A stretch of 64,000 bases of DNA from Marivita sp. (GTDB lineage: Bacteria > Pseudomonadota > Alphaproteobacteria > Rhodobacterales > Rhodobacteraceae), in assembly GCF_022763305.1 (NCBI RefSeq), contig NZ_JALEGT010000072.1, positions 1 to 64,000 of the forward strand, written 5' to 3'. Numbering within the stretch: the first letter of the stretch is position 1; every line of letters begins with the position of its first letter. Below the pieces are notes generated by a model, which was not told the DNA's origin, did no database searches, and was given only the letters and a program-made list of their open reading frames with translations. This document shows, in pieces, positions 41,165 to 51,268 of this stretch. The position numbers and the translations under genes are program-made.

Positions 41165-42258
41165 GTCTTTCCGTTGACATTCGGCGCGCATTGGGCGGCT
41201 TTGACCTCGCCACGAGGTTCGATGCACCCGAAGGGGTGACGGTGCTGTTCGGCCGGTCTGGAAGCGGCAAGACCTCGGTGGTCAAATCCGTGGCAGGCCT
41301 TGTGACACCGGACAGCGGGCGGATCACGTTGAACGGACGCGTCCTGTTCGATGCATCGGACCGGACGAATGTGCCGGTTCATCAACGCCGACTGGGCTAT
41401 GTGTTTCAGGACAGTCGCCTGTTCCCCCATCTGAGCGTGCGCGAAAACCTGTGCTACGCCGCCCGCGTAAGTGGCCGCGGTGCCAAGGATCCCCGGCAGG
41501 TGGCCGAACTTCTGGGCATTTCCGATCTGCTCGCCCGACGCACCCATGCCCTGTCCGGGGGCGAGGCGCAGCGCGTGGCGATTGGCCGGGCACTGCTGTC
41601 GGAGCCCGATATGCTTTTGATGGACGAGCCTCTGGCGTCGCTCGACGGGCCGCGCAAGGCCGAGATCCTGCCCTATCTCGAAACGCTGCGGCGCGAGACC
41701 GGTCTGTCGATCCTCTATGTCACGCACAACATGGCCGAAGTGGCGCGCCTTGCCACGCATATCGTCCTGATCGACGACGGTCGCGTGATACGCTCGGGCG
41801 CGCCCGAAGAGGTGCTGACCGATCCCGACATGGTGCGTCTGCTGGGCATCCGGGATGCCGGTGCCGTGATCTCCGCCACCGTTGCCGCGCATCATCCTGA
41901 CGGGCTGAGCGCGCTGGCGATCTCTGCCGGGCAGCTCTTGCTTCCAACAGTCGATGCACCGACAGGGGCCAGAATTCGGGTCCGCATTCTCGCGCAGGAC
42001 GTCATCCTTGCCCGCGCGCGGCCCGAAGGGCTGTCCGCGCTCAACATTCTGCCGGTGCGCGTGCTGGCGGTGCGTCGGGGGGACGGCCCGGGTGTCATTG
42101 TGCAATTGCGGGCCGGAGAGGATCGTCTGCTCGCCCGTATCACGCGCCGCAGCGCCGATGCGCTGAACATCGTCGAAGGCGCGGAATGTTACGCGATCAT
42201 GAAATCGGTCGCTGTCTCGCAGACGGACATCGCTGTCGGCTTGCAGACCGGGCTCTAG
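41161..42258 (+). CDS. modC: molybdenum ABC transporter ATP-binding protein
   Basis: FGRSGSGKTSVVKSVAGL; LSGGEAQRVAIGRALLSEPDMLLMDEPLASLD; C-terminal TOBE/Mop region. Confidence 0.95.
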   Translation: MSLSVDIRRALGGFDLATRFDAPEGVTVLFGRSGSGKTSVVKSVAGLVTPDSGRITLNGRVLFDASDRTNVPVHQRRLGYVFQDSRLFPHLSVRENLCYAARVSGRGAKDPRQVAELLGISDLLARRTHALSGGEAQRVAIGRALLSEPDMLLMDEPLASLDGPRKAEILPYLETLRRETGLSILYVTHNMAEVARLATHIVLIDDGRVIRSGAPEEVLTDPDMVRLLGIRDAGAVISATVAAHHPDGLSALAISAGQLLLPTVDAPTGARIRVRILAQDVILARARPEGLSALNILPVRVLAVRRGDGPGVIVQLRAGEDRLLARITRRSADALNIVEGAECYAIMKSVAVSQTDIAVGLQTGL

Positions 42259-42297
42259 CCGCTAATTTGCGCGCAATCGAAGGTGAAGGAACGCGCG

Positions 42298-43341
42298 ATG
42301 AAGATGAACCGACTGGGCAAGACCGATCTGATGGTGTCCGAACTGTGCCTTGGCACGATGACTTACGGCAACCAGACACCCGAGGCGGATGCCCATACCC
42401 AGATGGACATGGCGCTGGATGCCGGGATCAACTTCATCGACGCGGCCGAAATGTATCCGGTGAACCCGGTTGCCAAGGAAACCATTGGTCTGACCGAAGA
42501 GATCCTTGGCAACTGGATGCAGAAAACCGGGCGCCGCAATGATTGGGTTCTGGCGACCAAACACTCCGGCGAAGGCATGGAGCATGTCCGCGACGGTGCG
42601 CCGATCTCGAGCGAAACCATTCCCGGTGCGGTTGAGGGTTCGCTGAAGCGGCTCAAGACCGATCATATCGACCTCTATCAACTGCACTGGCCCAATCGCG
42701 GCTCTTACATGTTCCGCAAGAACTGGACCTTTGACGCGACGACCCAGGACCGCACCGAAACGCTGCAGAACATGGCGGATGTGCTGGGTGCGCTGGGTCG
42801 CGAGATCGAAAAGGGCCGCATCCGGCACATCGGTCTGTCAAACGAAAGCGCGTGGGGCACGATGATGTGGCTGCAGGTGGCGCATGCGATGGCCGGGCCG
42901 CGCATGGAAAGCATCCAGAACGAATATTCCCTCATGTGCCGCATGGCTGACACCGATCTGGCCGAGGTCATGGTGCATGAAGAGGTGTCGCTCCTGCCGT
43001 TCTCGCCTTTGGCGGCGGGCTTGCTCACCGGCAAGTACCAGAACGGAGCCGTGCCCGAAGGATCGCGCATGGCGCTGAATGGTAACCTGGGGGGCCGCAA
43101 GACGGACCGGGCGTTCGGCGCTGTCGATGCCTATGCGAAGGTGGCCAAAGAGGCTGGTCTGGACCTGGCGCATATGGCGCTGGCGTGGTCGGCGCAGCGG
43201 CCTTTTGTGGCTTCGTCGATCTTTGGCGCAACGACGGCGGATCAGTTGACCCATCTGCTGAAGGCGGTCGGCATGACGCTGAGTGACGATGTCCTCAGGG
43301 CGCTCGACGCTACGCACAAGCAGCACCCGATGCCGTACTGA
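42298..43341 (+). CDS. aldo/keto reductase
   Basis: MNRLGKTDLMVSELCLGTMTYGNQT; FIDAAEMYP; HIDLYQLHWP. Confidence 0.93.
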   Translation: MKMNRLGKTDLMVSELCLGTMTYGNQTPEADAHTQMDMALDAGINFIDAAEMYPVNPVAKETIGLTEEILGNWMQKTGRRNDWVLATKHSGEGMEHVRDGAPISSETIPGAVEGSLKRLKTDHIDLYQLHWPNRGSYMFRKNWTFDATTQDRTETLQNMADVLGALGREIEKGRIRHIGLSNESAWGTMMWLQVAHAMAGPRMESIQNEYSLMCRMADTDLAEVMVHEEVSLLPFSPLAAGLLTGKYQNGAVPEGSRMALNGNLGGRKTDRAFGAVDAYAKVAKEAGLDLAHMALAWSAQRPFVASSIFGATTADQLTHLLKAVGMTLSDDVLRALDATHKQHPMPY

Positions 43342-43359
43342 GTTCCGCGCGGTGTCCGG

Positions 43360-44637
43360 TTACACCGAGCTTCGAATCTCGGCCCCGCCAGCCGCCGCCA
43401 TGTCAGGTTCAGGCGGCTCGGGGATTGGGGCAGGGCGGCTTCCCGTCTTGCCCAGTCGTGCGGGAAGCGTGCCGGACAACGCCCATGCGCCCAGCAGGGC
43501 GGTCGCCCCTGCGCCAAAGATCCCGGCCAAGGGGGCGACCAGCAGGACAAGCCACGCCACGCCGGGTGTCAGAATGCCCGACACGTCGCGGAAACTGGAA
43601 TACACGGCGGACATTTCGGTCCGTTCCGATGGTTTCACCGCCAGCAGGAAAGGCAGGCCTGCCGAGACATCGAGCAGGATCAGGAAGAACGACCCGCACA
43701 TCAGGCAGAGCACGGCGACCCAGGGCAGTCCCGACAGGATCCCTGCAACCGCGAACAGCAGTCCTGACATCAGGAACCCTGTTCGCACGGCGTGCCGGAT
43801 CGAATAGCGCTGCATGAACCGCAGCATGAAGGGTGTGACAAACAGGGCCGCGTTCGAGATCGACAACGCGATCCCGCCCAATTGTTCGCCCAGTCCCGAC
43901 TGGATGGCGAAGATCGGCAGATAGACGACATAGACCCACCACCCGCAGGACCGGATCACGGCAAAGAGCCAACCTGCCACAAGACGAGGCTGTGCAAAGA
44001 ACCTTGGCAGGAACCCAAGCGGATTGGTCGGCGCGCGGCGGCTTTTCGTGATCAGCTTGCCATTGCCCATGCGCATGGCGAGGAACATCAAGAGCATGGT
44101 GCACGATGCCGTCGCCGCCACAAGAAACGGGGCCGGCTCCCACCATTTGAGCAGCGTCACGCCCAGCACGGGCCCGACCGTCCAGCCCGCAGCACTGTAG
44201 AACATGCGCGAGGTTTCGCAGCGCCCAAGCTCGATCTTGGCGATGTAGTCCAGCACGTAGGCGTTGAAGCAGACAAAGGTCGTGACCGTCGCCATGGATG
44301 TCAGCGACAGGCCGATGATGGTTGTCATGGCCGACCCGTCGATGGCCAGAAGCGATCCGGCGATGAAACAGGACGCGCCGGTCATGTAGACCCAGCGCCG
44401 GGGCAAGAACCGTGCGAGGAAAGGCACAAGCAGCCCGGTCAAGAGCGACACGATCCCGATCAGGAAATAGACCTGCGAAACCAATGCGGCGTCCTGCAGG
44501 GCCTGATACATGCGCAGCGGAAAGACCGAGATCAGGATGCCCCGTGCCACGGCCTCGGCTCCCGCCAGCATGGCAAAGCCCCGCACGCTGGGGGCGGGGG
44601 CGTGGCGGAGCCACTCGGGTATGCGTCTTTCGTGCAT
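43360..44637 (-). CDS. MFS transporter
   Basis: 425 aa, 12 TM-like segments. Confidence 0.85.
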   Translation of the reverse strand: MHERRIPEWLRHAPAPSVRGFAMLAGAEAVARGILISVFPLRMYQALQDAALVSQVYFLIGIVSLLTGLLVPFLARFLPRRWVYMTGASCFIAGSLLAIDGSAMTTIIGLSLTSMATVTTFVCFNAYVLDYIAKIELGRCETSRMFYSAAGWTVGPVLGVTLLKWWEPAPFLVAATASCTMLLMFLAMRMGNGKLITKSRRAPTNPLGFLPRFFAQPRLVAGWLFAVIRSCGWWVYVVYLPIFAIQSGLGEQLGGIALSISNAALFVTPFMLRFMQRYSIRHAVRTGFLMSGLLFAVAGILSGLPWVAVLCLMCGSFFLILLDVSAGLPFLLAVKPSERTEMSAVYSSFRDVSGILTPGVAWLVLLVAPLAGIFGAGATALLGAWALSGTLPARLGKTGSRPAPIPEPPEPDMAAAGGAEIRSSV

Positions 44638-44707
44638 GACTGGCCTTCGAAGTCGTGGGCGACAGATACGCGCCTGTGCGGTTCATGCATTGCTGTCTGC
44701 GACCCGA

Positions 44708-44728
44708 TGTCGTTTTCTGGAAACGACA
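44708..44728. promoter_or_regulatory. inverted repeat TGTCGTTT-TCTGG-AAACGACA
   Basis: Perfect 8-bp arms in the divergent MFS/CaiB intergenic region. Confidence 0.5.
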
Positions 44729-44770
44729 CAGAGGGTCGCTGGCGGCAGGTCTCATTTGGAAAGGGTTAAG

Positions 44771-45904
44771 ATGCTGAATGACAAACCCCTCAACGGCGTG
44801 CGCATCGTCGAGGTCGAAGGCATCGGTCCCGGTCCGTTTGCCGCGATGATGCTGGCCGATCTGGGCGCAGATGTGATTGTCGTGCACCGGCCGCGATCTG
44901 GTCCCGTGGTCGGGTTGAAGGATCGTCCCGTCACCGACCGGGGCAAACGGTCGCTTGTGCTGGATCTGAAATCGGATATCGACCGGGCTGTATGCCTTGA
45001 CCTTATTGCCCTTGCCGACGGTCTGATCGAAGGGTTCCGCCCCGGTGTCATGGAGCGGCTTGGCTTGGGTCCCGATGTCCGCCTCGGGCGCAACCCGCGC
45101 CTTGTCTATGGTCGGATGACCGGATGGGGGCAGGACGGGCCTTTGGCAAACCGCGCGGGGCATGACCTGAACTATATCGCGCTGTCGGGCGCCTTGTGGT
45201 CGTCCGCTCTGGAAGGTGAGCGCCAGAGCGTGCCACCGACGCTGGTCGGCGACATTGGTGGCGGGGCACTTTATCTGGTTGCCGGGATGCTGTCCGGCAT
45301 CATCGCTGCCGGGCGCACCGGGCGGGGGACCGTTGTCGATGCGGCGATCTATGACGGCGCGGCGCATATGCAGAACCTGCTCATGTCGATTGCGGGTGCC
45401 GTTGAGGAGGGACCATCCGCGCAGGCCAATCCGCTGGTCGGTGCACATTGGTCCCGCACCTATCGTTGCGCCGATGGCGGATTCATCAGCGTGCAATGTC
45501 TCGAGCCGAAATTCTATGCCGAGTTCCTGAGCAGACTTGGTCTGTCTGAAGACGCCGATTTTGCGATGCACCAATTCGACCGGGCGGCGTGGCCCCGGCT
45601 GTCTGCAAGACTGTCGGATATTTTCTCCGCACAGAGCCGGTCGCATTGGGAAAATGTCTTCGCTTGCAGCGATGCCTGCGTCGCGCCTGTCCTGTCGCCG
45701 CGCGAAGCGTTTGCCCATCCGCAGAATGCGGCACGTCAGACGTGGCACGAAGTTGATGGCACAGTGCAAGCTGCCGCCGCTCCACGCTTTGGCGGGCAAC
45801 CTCCCGCGCCGCCAGAAAAGGTTCGGGCACGCGGGCAGGACACCGAAACGATCCTCGCCGCGCTATCGGCGTCAAAAGGCTGGCCTGACCGGACCGAGCC
45901 GTGA
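44771..45904 (+). CDS. CaiB/BaiF family CoA-transferase (alpha-methylacyl-CoA racemase-like)
   Basis: LNGVRIVEVEGIGPGPFAAMMLADLGADVIVVHRP; GRMTGWGQDGPLANRAGHDLNYIALSGAL. Confidence 0.93.
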   Translation: MLNDKPLNGVRIVEVEGIGPGPFAAMMLADLGADVIVVHRPRSGPVVGLKDRPVTDRGKRSLVLDLKSDIDRAVCLDLIALADGLIEGFRPGVMERLGLGPDVRLGRNPRLVYGRMTGWGQDGPLANRAGHDLNYIALSGALWSSALEGERQSVPPTLVGDIGGGALYLVAGMLSGIIAAGRTGRGTVVDAAIYDGAAHMQNLLMSIAGAVEEGPSAQANPLVGAHWSRTYRCADGGFISVQCLEPKFYAEFLSRLGLSEDADFAMHQFDRAAWPRLSARLSDIFSAQSRSHWENVFACSDACVAPVLSPREAFAHPQNAARQTWHEVDGTVQAAAAPRFGGQPPAPPEKVRARGQDTETILAALSASKGWPDRTEP

Positions 45905-46753
45905 TCACGGCAGCGCCTCGCGCAACTCATTCAGATGGTCCGGAAAGGACCGTGCAGTGATGCGGGCTTCGCGCACCAGATTGTCGAAATGGTCCGAGAA
46001 CGCCCGCACCCGCTGGGTGTCGCGGAAAGCGAGATAGTTGCTGCCCAGATAGATCACCGCCAGCAATGGTCCGAAGACGGTGATCGGCGCGGAATAGACC
46101 TGTCGTGCGTCAAACAGGTAAATGCGCATCCGGGGATAGAGCGCCTTTGTCAGGTCGAGCCAGTGATCGACCTGGCGCAGGCGCACGTCCTTCGGCAGAT
46201 CGGCGTAATATCCCGAGCCTTCGACAAAGCTGTGGAGTTCGAACAGGGGCATGGCGATTTCGTAATCCGACGCGGACTGACGCATCCAGGCAAGGCGATT
46301 GGCCGAGGCTGTGATCGCCTGCGCCGTGGTGCGGCCCAGATGCGGTTCGTATTCCCAGGTCAGCACGTCATTCGTCTTGAGCATGTCCGGCAGTGCGGCA
46401 GGCACGTAGCGGATCTTGTAACCTTCCGCCTCGCGGTGCCAGTCGAAGATTTGCTGGTCCACCAGGGCGCGCGGTGCATTTGTCAGCGTCAATGCGCTTG
46501 CCAGAAGGTCGGTCGCGTTTTCAGGATGTTCAGCCAGCCCCAGCAGCCAGTCGGCGGATACGCCGAGGGCACTGGCGCAAGCGCCGACCACATGGGCGTT
46601 GGGCAGCCGTGCTGCGTCGTCCCGCAAGAGCTGCGAGATGGTTGACCGGTCGATCCCGGTCCGCCGGGCCAGTTCGCTCTGGTTCGTGCCCGCCCGCCGG
46701 ATCGCGATAAGCAGGCGGGTGCGAAACAGATCGGCGCGTTGCAGCTTGTGCAT
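45905..46753 (-). CDS. XRE-type HTH regulator with C-terminal sensor-like region
   Basis: AGTNQSELARRTGIDRSTISQLLRDDAARLPNAHVVGACASALGVSADWLLG; divergent from a desaturase. Confidence 0.85.
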   Translation of the reverse strand: MHKLQRADLFRTRLLIAIRRAGTNQSELARRTGIDRSTISQLLRDDAARLPNAHVVGACASALGVSADWLLGLAEHPENATDLLASALTLTNAPRALVDQQIFDWHREAEGYKIRYVPAALPDMLKTNDVLTWEYEPHLGRTTAQAITASANRLAWMRQSASDYEIAMPLFELHSFVEGSGYYADLPKDVRLRQVDHWLDLTKALYPRMRIYLFDARQVYSAPITVFGPLLAVIYLGSNYLAFRDTQRVRAFSDHFDNLVREARITARSFPDHLNELREALP

Positions 46754-46860
46754 GTTACGAAACACCCAATGCGTGACAAAAATCACGGTTATAGACAATT
46801 GTGCACCGTTCTCAGAATTCTGCAAGCCGCCTGAGCGGACTAGTCTGACCCCCGGAATTC

Positions 46861-47805
46861 ATGGGGTTTTTTATGACAGACATGCCTTTGCCGAGATTGG
46901 CAGAGCTGCGCCGCGTGGCCGAATGGCCGACGCTTCTGATGCTGGGCGTCACCTACGGGCTCTGGGGTCTTGCCACCGTCTGGATCACCGATATCTCCAT
47001 CTTCCTGGCCATTCTCATCTGCGCATGGACAGCCGCGCAGCACTCGTCCCTCACCCACGAGGCGCTGCATGGGCACCCTACGCGCAGCAAGCTGGTCAAT
47101 GCAGCACTTGTCTTTCCGCCCCTCACCGTGGTGGTGCCCTACCTTCGGTTCCGGGACACGCATCTTGCGCATCACAGGGATGAGCGTCTGACCGATCCCT
47201 ATGACGACCCCGAGTCCAATTACCTCGACCCGACGGTCTGGGATCGCCTGCCGCAATGGCGCAAGAAGCTGTGCCGGATCAACAACACGCTTGCAGGACG
47301 TTTGATCCTCGGGCCGATCCTTGGCCAGGTGTCCTTCATGGCGGCTGACTTCCGGCTCATCCGGACCGGTGACCGCCGCGTTCTGGCCGGGTGGCTTCTG
47401 CATATCCCTGCGGTCGCGAGCGTTGTCTGGTGGATGCTCTCGGTGGCGGAGATGCCCGTCTGGGCCTGGTTGCTGTCCGTCTACCTGTCGCTGTCCATCC
47501 TCAAACTGCGCACGTTCCTCGAACATCGCGCCCATGACCGCACCACCGCCCGTACCGCGATTGTCGAGGATCACGGGCCGTTCGGACTGCTGTTCCTCTA
47601 CAACAATCTGCATGTGGTGCATCACATGCATCCGGGCGTGCCATGGTACGCCCTGCCGGATCTTTACCGGGCCCGGCGCGCACAGTTTCTCGCGGCAAAC
47701 CAGGACTACCGCTATCGCACCTATGCCGAGGTTGCGCGCAAGTACCTGTTCCGCGCCAAGGATCCCGTGCCGCATCCTCTCTACCGGGATGGACAAGCGC
47801 GCTGA
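46861..47805 (+). CDS. fatty acid desaturase family protein
   Basis: His boxes HSSLTHEALHGHP, HLAHH, NLHVVHHMHP. Confidence 0.9.
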   Translation: MGFFMTDMPLPRLAELRRVAEWPTLLMLGVTYGLWGLATVWITDISIFLAILICAWTAAQHSSLTHEALHGHPTRSKLVNAALVFPPLTVVVPYLRFRDTHLAHHRDERLTDPYDDPESNYLDPTVWDRLPQWRKKLCRINNTLAGRLILGPILGQVSFMAADFRLIRTGDRRVLAGWLLHIPAVASVVWWMLSVAEMPVWAWLLSVYLSLSILKLRTFLEHRAHDRTTARTAIVEDHGPFGLLFLYNNLHVVHHMHPGVPWYALPDLYRARRAQFLAANQDYRYRTYAEVARKYLFRAKDPVPHPLYRDGQAR

Positions 47806-47824
47806 GCTGACGCCATAGAGGCGC

Positions 47825-48727
47825 ATGGAACTCTGGATCGTCGCCAGCGTCGCAGCCGCATTGTTTCAGACCATCCGGTTCATGCTGCAAAAAGTGCTGA
47901 GCATGGATGTGCTGAGCACCGCCGGCTCGACCTTTGCCCGTTTTGCCTATGCCGCGCCTGCCGCGCTGCTGGTCACTGTCGCCTATCTCTGGGGACAGGG
48001 GGCAGCGGTGCCCGTGCTCGACGGCTGGTTCTGGTTCTATGCACAGCTGGGGGGCGTGTCGCAGGTCCTGGCCACGGTCTGTGTTGTCGCGTTGTTCCGG
48101 CAGCGCAATTTCGCCGTGGGAATCACGTTCAAGAAAACCGAAGTGATCCAGACAGCCATTGTGGGTGTCGCGCTCTTTGGAGCCGAGGTGTCGCTGGCGG
48201 GGTGGGGTGCGATCCTGATCGGGCTGATCGGTGTTCTGCTTCTGTCGCGCACGCCTGGACTTGAGCAGGGTATCTGGGCCAGCCTGACAAGCCGGGCCAC
48301 GGTGCTGGGCCTGACCTCCGGGTTCTTCTTTGCCTTCTCGGGCACCAGCTACCGGGCGGCGTCCTTGCAGATCGACAGCAAGGATGCATTGCTGCGGGCC
48401 GCCGTCACCCTGACCTGCGTGACCGCGTCGCAATTCATCGGCATGGCACTTTGGCTGCGCTGGCGCGAACCGGGGCAGCTCAGCGCCGTGTGGCGGGCGC
48501 GCAGGGTGGCGGTCTGGGTCGGGTTGACCTCCATGGCGGGATCGATGGGGTGGTTCACCGCCTTCACGTTGCAGACGGCCGCCTATGTTCAGGCGGTGGG
48601 CCAGATCGAACTGATCTTCTCGCTCATGGCGTCGGTGCTGTTCTTCAAGGAACGCGTCACCGCGCGCGAACTGGTCGGGATCGGGTTTCTCGCCCTGTCG
48701 ATCCTGACCTTCATCCTCGTGATCTAG
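47825..48727 (+). CDS. EamA/DMT family transporter
   Basis: 10-TM-like, ELIFSLMASVLFFKERVTARELVGIGFLALSI. Confidence 0.87.
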   Translation: MELWIVASVAAALFQTIRFMLQKVLSMDVLSTAGSTFARFAYAAPAALLVTVAYLWGQGAAVPVLDGWFWFYAQLGGVSQVLATVCVVALFRQRNFAVGITFKKTEVIQTAIVGVALFGAEVSLAGWGAILIGLIGVLLLSRTPGLEQGIWASLTSRATVLGLTSGFFFAFSGTSYRAASLQIDSKDALLRAAVTLTCVTASQFIGMALWLRWREPGQLSAVWRARRVAVWVGLTSMAGSMGWFTAFTLQTAAYVQAVGQIELIFSLMASVLFFKERVTARELVGIGFLALSILTFILVI

Positions 48728-48739
48728 TCGGAGACGATC

Positions 48740-49444
48740 CTAGTCCGTCATGGGGTGGCCATGGATCCGCAGGAACAGGCTTTCCTCGTCATCGTTTCGA
48801 AAGAACGGGACAGAGGCGGGCGGATGCGGATCGGTCACGCGCGCGGCCACTTCGGCCAGCACAACTTCGGTGATGAAGGGCAGATCAAAGCTGCGCACCT
48901 TGTCGAGTGCGATCCACTGCAGATGCGCCAACTCGTCGGATGCGGCAGAAAAGTCATCCGGGTCGCTGGCAAGATCATCGGCATCAAGCAGGAAGAACCG
49001 CGCATCGAATCTCCGGGGACGGCCCGGGGGCGTGATGGCACGGAAGACGAATTGCAACGGTGCAGCCGTCGGCACATGGCCGCTGGACGCGAAGCCGCGC
49101 CATGCGTCCGGCGGGGTGTCCCATGTGCCGGGACGCCCGAGAATCTGCCCGGTCTCCTCCCACAATTCGCGGATCGCGGCGGCCGCCAGCATCGGGGCGC
49201 GGTCCGGGACCACGCCATCCGCAAGCCGTCCGTGACACAGCGGAGCGAGGGGTTCGGCAAAAGGCACATTGGCGTCCTCGGGATCCGCTGCGCCGCCGGG
49301 AAACACGAACTTGTTGGGCATGAACGCCGCCGTCGCACCGCGCTGGCCCATAAGCACGCTGGGTTGGTGGGAACGATCCCGCAGCACGATCACGGTGGCC
49401 GCGTCCCGGATGGCGGTCTTGTCAATCGGTCCCTGTTCGGTCAC
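48740..49444 (-). CDS. NUDIX hydrolase
   Basis: FPGGAADPED...AAAIRELWEETGQILG (variant Nudix box). Confidence 0.85.
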   Translation of the reverse strand: MTEQGPIDKTAIRDAATVIVLRDRSHQPSVLMGQRGATAAFMPNKFVFPGGAADPEDANVPFAEPLAPLCHGRLADGVVPDRAPMLAAAAIRELWEETGQILGRPGTWDTPPDAWRGFASSGHVPTAAPLQFVFRAITPPGRPRRFDARFFLLDADDLASDPDDFSAASDELAHLQWIALDKVRSFDLPFITEVVLAEVAARVTDPHPPASVPFFRNDDEESLFLRIHGHPMTD

Positions 49445-49471
49445 GCCTGCCCCTTTTCTTTGGCCAAGGGA

Positions 49472-49867
49472 TCAGGACGCGCTGTCAGCGAACCCGTGCA
49501 TCTGTCGTGACCATTGAAACGCCACGATCGCCCCTTTCAGTCTGGGCAGAAGGTAGAGCGTCAGCGCGACGCAGCCAACTGCGAAGATCGTGAAAAGCAC
49601 CAGTGGCTCCGGGCGAAAATTCACGAACACGATATGCAGGAGAGGTGCCATAAGATGTCCGACGATCAGGATCGTCAGATAGGCCGGGCCGTCATCGGCA
49701 CGGTGATGGTGCAGCTCTTCGCGGCACACGGGACAGGTGTCGCGTACCTTGAGATAGCCGCTCAATAACGGACCGCTGCCGCATTTCGGGCACTTCCGCC
49801 GCCAGCCCTTGCGCAAGGCCGGCCATGTCGGACGCTCGTCCTGATCTGTCACGTGTGATGTGGTCAT
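49472..49867 (-). CDS. DUF983 family protein
   Basis: RKCPKCGSGPLLSGYLKVRDTCPVC, two TM helices. Confidence 0.87.
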   Translation of the reverse strand: MTTSHVTDQDERPTWPALRKGWRRKCPKCGSGPLLSGYLKVRDTCPVCREELHHHRADDGPAYLTILIVGHLMAPLLHIVFVNFRPEPLVLFTIFAVGCVALTLYLLPRLKGAIVAFQWSRQMHGFADSAS

Positions 49868-50101
49868 GTTCGCTCTCCCACGCCCAAGATGGCGACGCCC
49901 GATAGGGATGAACAGTGACCAAACTGTCCTTGCGGCTGGATGTCGCAAATCACGCAGCCGTGACCCCGCATCTGCATTTTCTGCGACGGAAGTTTCGATC
50001 TGTCCCGTGAAACACAGTGGATGCCAGAGAGACAGGGTGTCGCTCTGGGCCAGTGTTGAAAGGATCCGGCAAGACCGCCGGACATGGAAAGGAAAAGAGA
50101 C

Positions 50102-50590
50102 ATGACCATGAAGAAGCAGGTTTCCGCACTCGTGATCGCAGCGCTTCTGGCCAGCACCGCCGGGATGGCCTTTGCCCAGGATGCGGATTCGCGGGCAGAG
50201 CGCCGGGCGCAGGCCTTTGCCGAGCTCGACACAAATGGGGATGGCAGCGTGTCCGCCGAGGAATTCGCCACGCGTCCCAACCGCTTTGCCCGCGCCGATA
50301 CGAATGGGGACGGCGTTCTGAGCGCGGAAGAGATCGTTGCCGCCGGTCAGCAGCGCGCCGCAGATCGCGCCGACCGCATGATCGCGCGACTGGATGCCAA
50401 TGGCGACGGGGCTCTGTCCGAGGACGAGCTGACCGCGCGCCGCGATCCCGCCCGCATGTTTGATCGGCTGGATGCCAATGACGATGGCGTGGTGAGCGCC
50501 GAGGAATTCGCCGAGCTGCGCATGGGCGACCATGGCGGCAAGCGCGGCGGGTTTTGGGGCGGCAAGCGTCACGGTGGCGACAACCGCTGA
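50102..50590 (+). CDS. secreted EF-hand protein (four canonical loops)
   Basis: Signal peptide MKKQVSALVIAALLASTAGMAFAQD; DTNGDGSVSAEE, DTNGDGVLSAEE, DANGDGALSEDE, DANDDGVVSAEE. Confidence 0.9.
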   Translation: MTMKKQVSALVIAALLASTAGMAFAQDADSRAERRAQAFAELDTNGDGSVSAEEFATRPNRFARADTNGDGVLSAEEIVAAGQQRAADRADRMIARLDANGDGALSEDELTARRDPARMFDRLDANDDGVVSAEEFAELRMGDHGGKRGGFWGGKRHGGDNR

Positions 50591-50668
50591 CCCCGAACAG
50601 CGCCATGAGCGATATGTGCATCGCTCATGGCACCTGATAGGCTTGATCTGAACCTGACACGCGGTGGA

Positions 50669-51268
50669 ATGACCCAGAGCCAGACCGATCCTGCTGCAGA
50701 AGCAGCCTTGCTTCGGGCCTATGCCGCCGGGGATGCCGACGCGGCGCGCCGTCTTGCGTCGACCTACACGCCCTTGGTGTTTGCGCACGCGGTGCGCATG
50801 CTCAACGACCGCGCCGAGGCGGAAGATGTCGCGCAGGAAGCCATGCTGAAGCTGTGGCGACAGGCGCCGGGATGGGATGCACAGGGAGGCGCATCGGTGC
50901 GCACGTGGCTCTACCGGGTCACGGCCAACCTCTGCATCGACCGGCTGCGCAAGACGCGGCCTGACGCGATGCCCGAGGATCTGGACGTGGCCGATGACGG
51001 ACCGGGGGCCGAGGCACAGCTACAGGCGCAGGCCCGGCAGATGGCGCTGGAAGAGGCGCTCATGCAGTTGCCGGACCGTCAGCGACAGGCCGTCGTGCTG
51101 CGACATATCGAAGGTCTGGGCAATACCGAGATTGCCCAGATCATGGACATTGGGCCCCGTGCGGTGGAAAGTCTGACCGCACGCGGCAAACGGGCCCTGA
51201 CCGCGCTTTTGGCCGGTCAGCGCAAAGGCTTGGGGTACACAGATGACACAGTCGAAACCTCCGTTTGA
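50669..51268 (+). CDS. ECF-type RNA polymerase sigma factor
   Basis: DRAEAEDVAQEAMLKLWRQ (region 2), LPDRQRQAVVLRHIEGLGNTEIAQIMDIGPRAVESLTARGKRAL (region 4). Confidence 0.92.
   Translation: MTQSQTDPAAEAALLRAYAAGDADAARRLASTYTPLVFAHAVRMLNDRAEAEDVAQEAMLKLWRQAPGWDAQGGASVRTWLYRVTANLCIDRLRKTRPDAMPEDLDVADDGPGAEAQLQAQARQMALEEALMQLPDRQRQAVVLRHIEGLGNTEIAQIMDIGPRAVESLTARGKRALTALLAGQRKGLGYTDDTVETSV

Noticed and set aside
43409-45799. 796-aa minus-strand ORF spanning the MFS gene and CoA-transferase region
   Set aside because: Out-of-frame over the MFS gene and antisense to the CoA-transferase; composition typical of spurious GC-rich ORFs
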